NCBI GenBank assembly: GCA_026125925.1
Contig: JAHCKF010000036.1
Location: 1-15,344 of the forward strand
Direction: 5' to 3'
DNA: 15,344 bases
DNA from: Pseudolabrys sp.
GTDB lineage: Bacteria; Pseudomonadota; Alphaproteobacteria; Rhizobiales; Xanthobacteraceae
The translations under genes and the position numbers were made by a program. Position 1 is the stretch's first letter, and every line of letters begins with the position of its first letter. The notes under the pieces were generated by a model. That model did no database searches and was not told where the DNA came from. It worked only from the letters and a program-made list of their open reading frames with translations. Below are positions 1 through 6,681 of the stretch, piece after piece.

Positions 1-34
1 TTTTTGAGGCCGCATAGCGAAGGCCCGCAATATC

Positions 35-940
35 TCACTGGGCCTGTGCCGGCCTCTTCCTCAGCGCCGTGACGACCCCCGTGCCGACAAAGATGCCCGT
101 CAGCACGAGTGCCAATCCCAGCACCAGCTCCGGCCTGAGCGGCTCGCCGAGAATGAGCGTGCCCAGCGCCATCGCCGCGATCGGATTGAGCGTCAAGTAC
201 AGCACCGTCGTCGTCGGCGGCAGCCAGCGCAGCGCCCACATGAACAGCGAGAACTGCACCGTGCCGGCGATGCTGCCGAGAAAGATGACGGCGATCCAGC
301 CTTTGGTGCTGAAGGCGGGCAGCGAGAATGCGCCCTGCACGGCCATCACCGGCGCGAGCGCGATCACGGCGAAGATCATCGCCAGAGCCGTCACGAAGAT
401 CGGCCCGTGCCGCATCAGCGTGGCGCGGCTGAACACCGAATAGACCGCCGCGCACAGGACGCCGAGCAGCATCAGCCCGTCGCCAGCAATGCTGGCAGCC
501 CCCTGCCCGAAGGCCGCCGCGCCGAAGGCGACGACGATGCCGCAGAACGCCAGCAGCACGCCGCTGACGCGCGCCGGCGTCAGCTTCTCTCGTCCGAAGG
601 CAAAAGCCACCAGCATCGTCTGGATCGGAATGGTGGCGAGCCCCACCGCGCCGCGCGCCGCCGGGATCAGTTGCAGCGACGCATTGAAGGCCCAGGGAAA
701 CAAAACGAAGAACAGGATGCCGAACCCCGCGATCCGGGCGTATTCAGTCCATTCGATGCGATGCCGCGGCCACAGCAGCGGCAGCGCCGGGGCAAAGCAC
801 AGCACCGAAATGACGTAGCGATAAAACACCAGCGCCAGCGGGTCGGTTTCGCCGATGACGAAGCGCGTGGCGACCACCGCCGTGCCCGCGCTCAACGCCG
901 AGATCAAAGCCGCCAGATGCGCGAGCGCGATCTTGTTCAT
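35..940 (-). CDS. DMT superfamily (EamA-type) transporter
   Basis: A 301-residue, very hydrophobic inner-membrane protein. It reads as two EamA repeats (about residues 8-140 and 155-290) with roughly ten hydrophobic segments, and ends in a short basic tail (RKRPAQAQ). Typical family signs are GEPL near residue 265 in the second repeat and a helix-breaking Pro in the preceding TLNPIAA stretch. The family exports or imports small metabolites and drugs, and substrate cannot be read from sequence. The start at 940 is the first Met before the first membrane segment. It is transcribed divergently from an HxlR regulator, with paired operator-like repeats in between, so it is probably that regulator's target. 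An efflux role in response to a reactive or toxic small molecule is inference only. Confidence 0.9.
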   Translation of the reverse strand: MNKIALAHLAALISALSAGTAVVATRFVIGETDPLALVFYRYVISVLCFAPALPLLWPRHRIEWTEYARIAGFGILFFVLFPWAFNASLQLIPAARGAVGLATIPIQTMLVAFAFGREKLTPARVSGVLLAFCGIVVAFGAAAFGQGAASIAGDGLMLLGVLCAAVYSVFSRATLMRHGPIFVTALAMIFAVIALAPVMAVQGAFSLPAFSTKGWIAVIFLGSIAGTVQFSLFMWALRWLPPTTTVLYLTLNPIAAMALGTLILGEPLRPELVLGLALVLTGIFVGTGVVTALRKRPAQAQ

Positions 941-989
941 GGTCCCGTTCTTCCGCGCCGGCGAAAATCCGGCGGCCCCGCCGGACAGT

Positions 990-1042
990 CACTTTCAATT
1001 TGCAAGTTACGCTAGCCAAGACACTTTTAATTTGCAAGTGAC
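990..1042. promoter_or_regulatory. Tandem operator-like repeats between the divergent transporter and HxlR genes
   Basis: Two 21-bp copies, at 990-1010 and 1022-1042, match at 19 of 21 positions and start 32 bp apart, about three helical turns. They share the core AATTTGCAAGT. The second copy has perfect arms CACTT and AAGTG separated by 9 bp. The first has the same layout with one mismatch. This is the only intergenic space between two divergent genes here, and palindromic sites of this size are usual for dimeric winged-helix regulators. Binding by the adjacent HxlR protein is inferred. Confidence 0.7.
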
Positions 1043-1124
1043 CTTGCTAAATATCCCCTGTGCCCATAACCGCCCGCATGAAGGGTTCCGTGGGCCGGCG
1101 TCCGCCGCACCGGGAAAGCCAGCG

Positions 1125-1496
1125 ATGACTCGCGACTTCAGATCGGATTGCTCGATCGCGCGCACGCTCGAACTGGCGGGGGACAAATGGACCCTGCTCA
1201 TCGTTCGCGACCTGTTGTGGCACGGCAAGCAGACCTTCCAGGCGCTGCAGGACAGCGCCGAGCACATTCCGTCCAACATTCTGGCCGAACGGCTGAAGCG
1301 GCTGTCGGACTGGGGACTGGTGCAACGCGCCGCCTACCAGCAGAAGCCGCCCCGTTATGCCTATTCCCTCACCGACAAGGGCAAGTCGCTCGAACCGGTG
1401 TTGCTGGCGATCATGGCCTGGGGCCATCACAATCTCGGCGGCGGTCGTTACGATCCGGCCTCGCGCAAGAGCTGGAAGGCGACGACGAGGCGGTGA
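1125..1496 (+). CDS. HxlR-family winged-helix transcriptional regulator
   Basis: A 123-residue protein of usual HxlR length. The family hallmark is clear: a single N-terminal Cys (C9) followed by IARTLELAGDKWTLLIVRDL, then the recognition region (SNILAERLKRLSDWGLVQR) and a wing (PPRYAYSLTDKGKSL). The frame is open further upstream, but homology begins at this Met and the upstream codons cover the operator region, so 1125 is chosen. HxlR proteins bind DNA as dimers and several (YodB, HypR, QorR) sense quinones, aldehydes or oxidants through the conserved N-terminal Cys. C9 is the only Cys in this protein. The divergent DMT transporter is the likely target and autoregulation is likely. The inducer is unknown. 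Confidence 0.9.
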   Translation: MTRDFRSDCSIARTLELAGDKWTLLIVRDLLWHGKQTFQALQDSAEHIPSNILAERLKRLSDWGLVQRAAYQQKPPRYAYSLTDKGKSLEPVLLAIMAWGHHNLGGGRYDPASRKSWKATTRR

Positions 1497-1556
1497 ACGG
1501 ACCGCAGGGCCGCAGCGACAATCATCCTTCGGTATGACGGCGCCAAGCCTGGGTAT

Positions 1557-1578
1557 GATTCCGCTTCGGTGCGGAATC
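1557..1578. other. Short perfect hairpin after the HxlR gene
   Basis: An 8-bp perfect stem GATTCCGC/GCGGAATC with a 6-base loop (TTCGGT) lies 60 bases after the HxlR stop and 79 bases before the peroxidase start. No T-run follows, so it is not a standard intrinsic terminator. It could end or stabilise the HxlR transcript, or lie in the peroxidase leader. Confidence 0.4.
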
Positions 1579-1657
1579 CGGAAAGGTGCCTTCGGGGCGG
1601 CACGGCGGCATAGTGAGGCGTAACTCGCGGTGTCGCCCTTTCTCGAGTGAAGCCGGC

Positions 1658-2773
1658 ATGCCCGAGCACGACCATCCGACATCGAACTATTGTCTCTGGC
1701 CGCCCTCGCGCGGAGCCGTCATGGGCCTCGCCGTAACCGGCGTCGCGACAGTCTGCATCGCAGCCGGCTTTGCCTATGTCGGCGGCTTCCTGACGCCGCA
1801 GCGCCTGACCCAGGCGCGCATCATCGACCGCTTCGAACAGTTCAACGGCATCCACCCTGGTTTTCGCCGCAACCACGCCAAGGGCGTCTGCATCGCCGGC
1901 AGCTTCGACAGCAACGGCAATGGCGCAGCGCTGTCGAAGGCCGTGGTTTTCCAACGTGACTCGACGCCGGTCACCGGCCGCTTTGCCGTCGCCGTCGGCA
2001 AGCCCTTCGTCCCTGACAACGAGACCGAAGTGCGCAGCATGGCGCTGAGCTTCAAGCTTCGCGACGGCGAGGAATGGCGCACCGGCATGAACGACATTCC
2101 GGTGTTTCCGGTTCGTGACGCGCGGGCTTTCTATCAGCAGATGCTTGCCACGCGGCCCGATCCGGCGACCGGCAAGCCCGACCCGGCTCGAATGCAGGCC
2201 TTCCTCGCCGCTCATCCGGAAACGGCGAAGGCCTTGCAGGCCATCAAGGCGCGACCGTTCTCCACCGGCTTTGCCAATGCCAGCTACAACAGCCTCGACG
2301 CCTTCCGCTTCGTCAACGCCGCCGGCGTATCGACGCCGGTGCGCTGGAGCATGGAAGCGGTCGATCCGTTTGTCGCCGAGACGATGAGCGGCGGCCAGCC
2401 GACGGACGTCAACTATCTGTTCGACGACCTGATCGCGCGACTCGCCAAAGGCCCTGTGCAATGGCGCCTCGTCGCCACGATCGGCACGGCGGACGATGCG
2501 ACCGCTGATGCCACCGTGGCCTGGCCGGACACCCGCCGGCGCGTGACGCTCGGCACGCTCACCATCAATCGTGTCGCCACGGAAGAGCCCGGCAATTGCA
2601 GCGACGTCAATTTCGATCCGCTGGTGCTGCCGGCCGGCATCGCGCCGTCGGACGATCCGCTGCTCAGCGCTCGGTCCGCCACCTACTCGAACTCGTTCCG
2701 GCGCCGCGCGGCCGAAGCCAAGACGCCGAGCGAGGTACAGGTTCCATCTGCCCCAAAAGGCGCCACGCCATGA
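1658..2773 (+). CDS. Catalase-family peroxidase, membrane-anchored
   Basis: A 371-residue member of the short catalase-related peroxidase group (about 300-370 residues, against 480 or more for true catalases). A hydrophobic segment at residues 20-45 suggests an N-terminal signal anchor with the heme domain in the periplasm. Catalase landmarks are in order: distal His H73 in NHAKG, the Asn of MNDIPVF (N145), the SYNSLDAFRFVNAAG strand, and the heme-ligand motif RSATY (R339, Y343) matching RxxxY of catalases. The frame is open back to 1586, but the Met at 1658 is the better start because the extra 24 residues are basic, unlike the family, and lie in the intergenic hairpin region. Its stop overlaps the cytochrome b561 start (ATGA), so the two are co-translated. 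The family uses peroxides with organic or cytochrome electron donors. The physiological substrate is unknown. Confidence 0.88.
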   Translation: MPEHDHPTSNYCLWPPSRGAVMGLAVTGVATVCIAAGFAYVGGFLTPQRLTQARIIDRFEQFNGIHPGFRRNHAKGVCIAGSFDSNGNGAALSKAVVFQRDSTPVTGRFAVAVGKPFVPDNETEVRSMALSFKLRDGEEWRTGMNDIPVFPVRDARAFYQQMLATRPDPATGKPDPARMQAFLAAHPETAKALQAIKARPFSTGFANASYNSLDAFRFVNAAGVSTPVRWSMEAVDPFVAETMSGGQPTDVNYLFDDLIARLAKGPVQWRLVATIGTADDATADATVAWPDTRRRVTLGTLTINRVATEEPGNCSDVNFDPLVLPAGIAPSDDPLLSARSATYSNSFRRRAAEAKTPSEVQVPSAPKGATP

Positions 2774-3315
2774 CGCATGACCGCTTCCCGGCTCTCTCCC
2801 GCATCCTGCACTGGCTGATGGCGGCGATGATCCTCGCCATGCTGTTCATCGGCATCGGCATGGTGGCGTCCCTAACGGAATATCACTGGCTGCTGTCGAT
2901 CCACCGGCCGCTCGGCATCGCCATCCTGGTGCTGGCCGCCATCCGCCTGCTCAACCGGCTCGTCGGGCGCGTGCCGGCCTTGCCGAACGACATGCCGCCG
3001 GCGCTGCGGTTTGCCGCCCACGGCTCTCATATCGTGCTGTATGTGCTGATGATCGCGGTGCCGCTGGTCGGCTGGGCCATGCTGTCGGCCGCGCGCTATC
3101 CGGTGGTGCTATATGGCGCGTTCGAGCTGCCGCCGATTTTGCCGCAGAACGATATGCTCTACACCATCCTCCGCGACGCCCACACGGTGCTCGCGGTGAC
3201 GTTGTTCGTCTTGTTCCTCGCCCATTTCGCCGCGGCGCTGAGGCACCGCCTGGTGTTCCGCGACGGCGTGTTCGAGAGCATGGCGTCGCTGCGGGCCGGC
3301 GGACGCGGCCGTTAA
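2770..3315 (+). CDS. Cytochrome b561 (diheme membrane cytochrome)
   Basis: A 181-residue, four-helix membrane protein of the bacterial b561 (CybB) family. Helices lie near residues 12-35, 45-65, 84-108 and 137-157. Candidate heme b ligands are H14 (RILHW), H45 (SIHRPLG), H138 (DAHTV) and H152 (LAHFAA), the pattern expected of this family. The start ATG overlaps the peroxidase stop by four bases, which fixes it and shows tight coupling. Such b561 proteins pass electrons across or along the inner membrane. With the peroxidase ahead of it, it most likely feeds electrons to the periplasmic heme site, though that is an inference from the pairing. No clear terminator follows. Confidence 0.9.
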   Translation: MTHDRFPALSRILHWLMAAMILAMLFIGIGMVASLTEYHWLLSIHRPLGIAILVLAAIRLLNRLVGRVPALPNDMPPALRFAAHGSHIVLYVLMIAVPLVGWAMLSAARYPVVLYGAFELPPILPQNDMLYTILRDAHTVLAVTLFVLFLAHFAAALRHRLVFRDGVFESMASLRAGGRGR

Positions 3316-3464
3316 AGACTGCGGCAAATTGCACCGGCCGGCGCCTTCATGTCAGCCATGCGCCGAAGAGACGCATTTCTTCCGCAATTTAATGGGGAAA
3401 ATATGCGCTACGGACAGCCGGGGCCATTAAACTGGACGGGTTCGGCTCGTATGGGAGCTGCGTC

Positions 3465-3641
3465 ATGATCAACAGCAGCAGCATCAACGGCAAGAGCGAA
3501 GCATCCGGCAGGAACGTCATGCGTGCCTTGCGCCGCGACGCCGCCTTCATCTGGAATGCCGTGATCGTCGTGGTCTTCGTCGGCTTTGCCGGGCTGGCGG
3601 TGGCCTCCGCCCTACTGGACCTGATCTCGATCCGTCACTGA
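3465..3641 (+). CDS. Small single-span membrane protein, unknown function
   Basis: A 58-codon reading frame. A good Shine-Dalgarno sequence (GGGAG at 3453-3457) sits 7 bases before the ATG. Residues 1-25 are polar and basic (GRNVMRALRRDAA), followed by one hydrophobic helix of about 20 residues (AVIVVVFVGFAGLAVASALL) and a short tail ending RH. The positive-inside rule predicts a cytoplasmic N-terminus. I recognise no family. It is preceded by a 149-base gap after the b561 gene, so it probably has its own promoter. It converges on epmB, with the two stop codons overlapping by 7 bases. The good ribosome site and clean topology support a real gene, but small frames are easily wrong. Confidence 0.6.
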   Translation: MINSSSINGKSEASGRNVMRALRRDAAFIWNAVIVVVFVGFAGLAVASALLDLISIRH

Positions 3642-4693
3642 CCTTTCGATGATTGGTAGGCGTGACGCCGGCCGGTGAAGTCCTCGATCTCGTAACCCTC
3701 TTCGCGGCGCTCGAGGTAATTCGGCCCGAGCGGCGATTTGCCGTGGCCGCCCGGAATGTCGAGGACGTAGTACGGCTGGCACAGCCCCGACACGCGGCCG
3801 CGCAGTTCCCGCATCAGCCTCTGCCCCGTGGCGATGTCGGTGCGCAGGTGCGACGTGCCCGGCGCCAGATCGCCGTGGTGCAGGTAATACGGCTTGATGC
3901 GGTTCTCGACGCAGGCGCGCATCAGGTCGCGCATGGCGTCGGGCGTGTCGTTGACGCCCTTAAGCAGCACCGACTGGCCGAGCAGCGGAATGCCGGCGTC
4001 GGCCATGCGCGCGCAGGCTTCGCGGGCCTCGCGGCCGAGTTCACGGGCGTGGTTGACGTGGACGGCGACATAGACCGACTTCTTTGACGCCTTCAACGCG
4101 CGGATGAGATCGGGCGTGATGCGCGACGGCTCGGCGACCGGCATGCGCGTGTGGATGCGCACGACCTTTACATGGGCAATGCCGGCCAGCTCCTGCATCA
4201 CCGCGCGCAGGCGGCGCGGCGACAGGATGAGCGGATCGCCGCCGGTGAGGATGACCTCCCAGATGCCGCTGTTGTCGCGGATGTAATCGAGCGCCGCCTT
4301 GAGCGCCTCCGGGGACAGCGCGTTCGGCTTGTCGGGTCCGACCATTTCGCGGCGGAAGCAGAAGCGGCAATAGACCGCGCAAACATGCGTCAGCTTGAGG
4401 AGCACGCGGTCGGGGTAGCGGTGCACGATGCCCTCGCGAGGGGAATGCGCGTCGTCGCCGATCGGATCGGCGAGTTCGTCCGGCGTCGTCTCGAGTTCGG
4501 CGGCGTCCGGCACGAACTGGCGGGCGATCGGATCGCTCGGATCGTCGCGGTCGATCAGCGCGGCCAAAGCCGGCGGCAGCGCCACGGCGTAACGCGCCGC
4601 AACCTTCTCCAGCGCGGCGCGCTCTTCCGGCGTGACGAGACCGCTTTCCGCGAGCTGCGAAATATTCCGTAGAGTCTGAATTCTCGCATCCAT
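3635..4693 (-). CDS. epmB: EF-P (R)-beta-lysine synthesis enzyme, radical SAM lysine 2,3-aminomutase
   Basis: A 352-residue radical SAM, PLP-dependent aminomutase that converts lysine to the beta-lysine used to modify EF-P. Visible motifs: the [4Fe-4S]/SAM cysteines C105, C109 and C112 in CAVYCRFCFRRE, GGDPL (151-155), HTRMPV (181-186), and the PLP lysine K319 in PGGHGK. Length fits EpmB (about 340) rather than the longer fermentative KamA enzymes, and the neighbours epmA and efp settle the role. The frame runs back to 4774, but those 27 extra residues (with GRDKPGHD) are translated dispersed repeat, so the Met at 4693 is chosen. It lies downstream of epmA on the same strand, 123 bases away across that repeat. 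Confidence 0.92.
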   Translation of the reverse strand: MDARIQTLRNISQLAESGLVTPEERAALEKVAARYAVALPPALAALIDRDDPSDPIARQFVPDAAELETTPDELADPIGDDAHSPREGIVHRYPDRVLLKLTHVCAVYCRFCFRREMVGPDKPNALSPEALKAALDYIRDNSGIWEVILTGGDPLILSPRRLRAVMQELAGIAHVKVVRIHTRMPVAEPSRITPDLIRALKASKKSVYVAVHVNHARELGREAREACARMADAGIPLLGQSVLLKGVNDTPDAMRDLMRACVENRIKPYYLHHGDLAPGTSHLRTDIATGQRLMRELRGRVSGLCQPYYVLDIPGGHGKSPLGPNYLERREEGYEIEDFTGRRHAYQSSKGQ

Positions 4694-4704
4694 GACTTTA
4701 TCCT

Positions 4705-4789
4705 CGTCATGGCCGGGCTTGTCCCGGCCATCCACGTCTTTCCTCTTTAAGCAAGTCGTGGATGCCCGCAACAAGAGCGGGCATGACGG
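4705..4789. repeat. Inverted pair of dispersed palindromic repeat units between epmA and epmB
   Basis: Two related units face each other: 4705-4736 (contains GGCCGGGCTTGTCCCGGCC) and 4757-4789 (contains GCCCGCAACAAGAGCGGGC). Each is itself palindromic, and each is close to the reverse complement of the other, so the whole can fold as one long hairpin or two. Translated on minus it gives GRDKPGHD, a peptide often seen in mis-extended proteins of rhizobial genomes. It probably lies within the epmA-epmB transcript and may affect its stability. Confidence 0.8.
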
Positions 4790-4816
4790 AAAGAGACGCC
4801 ACGCCCTGCTCGGCCT

Positions 4817-5860
4817 CTAATCCTGAACCGGAGTCCAGATCACCTGTTCGATATGGTCGGCGCCGGAGGCCAGCATCGCCAGCCGCTCGAAGCCGAGCGC
4901 GATGCCGGAGGCCGGCGGCATTTGCGCCAGCGCGGCGAGGAACTCCTCGTCGATCGGATAGCACTCGCCGTGAATGCGCTCCTTCTCGTCCATCGCCGCA
5001 ACGAAGCGCCGGCGCTGCTCGGCGGCGTCGGTCAGTTCGGCAAAGGCATTGCCGAGCTCGATGCCGCAGGCATAGATCTCGAAACGCTCCGCCACCTTGT
5101 CGCTGCCGGGTTTGGCCCGCGCCAGTGCCGCCTGCGGCAAGGGATACTCATAGAGAATGGTGGCGGTTTCATTGCCGAGATGCGGCTCGATCTTCTCCAC
5201 CAGGATGCGGCTGAAGATATCGCCCCAGTCGTCATCGGTGCCGTAGGCTATGCCTTCCCGCGCCGCGGCTTGCGCCAGGCGGTCGCGATCGCCCTCGCCG
5301 CCGCTGATCGTGTGCAGGAGGTCGATGCCGGCATAGCGCGCAAAGGCCTCCGCTACGGTGAGCCGGTGCGGCGGCGCGAACGGGTCGATGGCGCGGCCGC
5401 GCCAGGAAAAGCGCGTCGCGCCGGTCGCGCGCGCGGCCTCGGCCAATAGGGCGGCGCAGTCGTCCATCAGCGCCTCATAGGGCTCGCCCGCCCGGTACCA
5501 TTCGATCATCGTGAATTCGGGGTGATGCAGCGGCCCGCGCTCGCGGTTGCGGAACACGCGGGCGAAATCGACGATCCGGGTCTCGCCGGCCGCCAGCAGC
5601 TTTTTGCAGGCGAATTCCGGCGAGGTGCGCAGATAGCGCGGCCGGTGCGCGGTGTCGGGCCCGATCAGGTCGGTGGCGAAGGCATGCAGATGGGTCTCGT
5701 TGCCGGGCGAGACCTGGAGGGCCGCGGTTTCGACCTCGATGAAGCCTGCCCCGGCGAACCAGGCCCGCAAGGCCGCCATGACCCGGCCGCGGGCCAAAAG
5801 ATAAGGCCGGCGGGCGGCGTGCCGCCCGGGAAGCCAGAAACTGGTGGGATTTCCAGCCAT
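4817..5860 (-). CDS. epmA: EF-P lysine aminoacylase (beta-lysyl transfer), class II LysRS-like
   Basis: A 347-residue paralogue of the lysyl-tRNA synthetase catalytic core without the N-terminal anticodon-binding domain. It ATP-activates (R)-beta-lysine and attaches it to EF-P. Class II motif 2 is clear at about 102-122 ([20 protein letters not shown]), and motif 3 is at about 319-334 ([16 protein letters not shown]). Slightly longer than the E. coli protein (325). The Met at 5860 matches the family N-terminus, with a catalytic-domain start at about residue 23. I see no good ribosome site ahead of it. Instead its start codon lies in an inverted repeat (see 5849-5898). It diverges from efp and is followed by epmB on the same strand. 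Confidence 0.93.
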   Translation of the reverse strand: MAGNPTSFWLPGRHAARRPYLLARGRVMAALRAWFAGAGFIEVETAALQVSPGNETHLHAFATDLIGPDTAHRPRYLRTSPEFACKKLLAAGETRIVDFARVFRNRERGPLHHPEFTMIEWYRAGEPYEALMDDCAALLAEAARATGATRFSWRGRAIDPFAPPHRLTVAEAFARYAGIDLLHTISGGEGDRDRLAQAAAREGIAYGTDDDWGDIFSRILVEKIEPHLGNETATILYEYPLPQAALARAKPGSDKVAERFEIYACGIELGNAFAELTDAAEQRRRFVAAMDEKERIHGECYPIDEEFLAALAQMPPASGIALGFERLAMLASGADHIEQVIWTPVQD

Positions 5861-5898
5861 TTACCGCGGCCGCCCGGCGGCCCGGAAAGGCTGGAAAT
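5849..5898. promoter_or_regulatory. Inverted repeat over the epmA start in the epmA/efp divergent region
   Basis: Perfect 10-bp arms ATTTCCAGCC (5849-5858) and GGCTGGAAAT (5889-5898) are 30 bp apart. The spacer holds a second GC palindrome, GGCCGCC/GGCGGCC read on minus. In the epmA mRNA the 3' arm contains the G of the start codon and codons 2-4, so folding would hide the start. It could instead be a DNA-level operator for the divergent genes. Confidence 0.45.
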
Positions 5899-5975
5899 GC
5901 CCCAGAAGATCGCTATGGTGCGGCCCGAATCCGGCCCCGCATGCCGGGACCGCTCTATTTTCAAGGATCGCTATC

Positions 5976-6542
5976 GTGAAGGTCATCGCCAGCCAAGTTC
6001 GTAAGGGCAATATCCTGGATCTCGACGGCAAGCTCTATGTCGTCCTGAACGCCGAGAGCTTCCATCCCGGCAAGGGTACGCCCACCACCCAGATCGATAT
6101 GCGCCGGATTTCCGACGGCGTGAAGACCCAGCAGCGCTACAAGACGACCGACCAGGTCGAGCGCGCCCACGTTGAAGAGGTGGAATATTCCTATCTCTAC
6201 AACGACGCCGAAGGCTTCCACTTCATGAACGACGAGACCTACGATCAGGTCCAGGTGCAGGCCGACGTCATCGGCGACGCCGCGGCCTATCTGCAGGAAG
6301 GCATGAAAGTGAACCTGTCGATGCACGAAGGCATCGCCATCTCGATCGAGATTCCGCAGAAGGTGACGCTCGAAATCACCGAGACCGAGCCGGTCGTCAA
6401 AGGCCAGACGGCCTCGGGTTCGTTCAAGCCGGCGATCCTGTCCAACGGGGTGCGCACCATGGTGCCGACCCATATCGTCGCCGGCACCCGCGTCGTGGTG
6501 ATGACCGCCGACGGTGCTTACGTCGAACGCGCCAAGGACTAA
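5976..6542 (+). CDS. efp: Translation elongation factor P
   Basis: A 188-residue protein, the standard EF-P length, with the three beta-barrel domains in order (about 1-64, 65-127, 128-188). EF-P binds the ribosome between the P and E sites and relieves stalling at polyproline. The modified lysine is K33 in HPGKGTP (E. coli K34), consistent with epmA and epmB alongside. The C-terminal signature [19 protein letters not shown] is present. The start is GTG, fixed by homology ([12 protein letters not shown]) and by AAGGA at 5963-5967, 8 bases upstream. The frame is open before it but not family-like. It is divergent from epmA across 115 bases that must hold both promoters. No EpmC hydroxylase gene is in the window. 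Confidence 0.96.
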   Translation: MKVIASQVRKGNILDLDGKLYVVLNAESFHPGKGTPTTQIDMRRISDGVKTQQRYKTTDQVERAHVEEVEYSYLYNDAEGFHFMNDETYDQVQVQADVIGDAAAYLQEGMKVNLSMHEGIAISIEIPQKVTLEITETEPVVKGQTASGSFKPAILSNGVRTMVPTHIVAGTRVVVMTADGAYVERAKD

Positions 6543-6591
6543 CAAGAGCCCTGTCCCGAAACGGCACCCCCGCGCTGCCATAAGCCGCACA

Positions 6592-6614
6592 GCGCCCGCC
6601 CTTGTGGGCGGCGC
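6592..6614 (+). terminator. GC hairpin after efp, possible terminator
   Basis: Arms GCGCCCGCCC and GGGCGGCGC pair with one bulged C around a TTGT loop, 49 bases after the efp stop. No T-run follows, so intrinsic termination is doubtful. It sits in the leader of the next gene. Confidence 0.3.
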
Positions 6615-6681
6615 GGTGGAACCGCTAGTCTCGCCCCGTTCGGAAGGCGACGCCGCGGGGGCGCGCAGCAAGGGGCGTGAG

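Noticed and set aside
1..34. T-run and GGCC repeats beyond the transporter stop
   Set aside because: The run reads as A on the transporter's strand, so it is not its terminator. Too little sequence to judge a neighbour.
1448..2461. 337-codon frame antisense to the peroxidase gene
   Set aside because: Arginine/histidine-rich shadow with no family resemblance, covering two unrelated genes.
3339..3365. Possible terminator after the b561 gene (CGGCGC/GCGCCG)
   Set aside because: Only 6 pairs around a 15-base loop and no T-run. Too weak to call.
6514..6681. ATG start of the M23 protein inside the end of efp
   Set aside because: Adds 56 non-signal residues. The TTG at 6682 has a ribosome site and begins a proper signal peptide.
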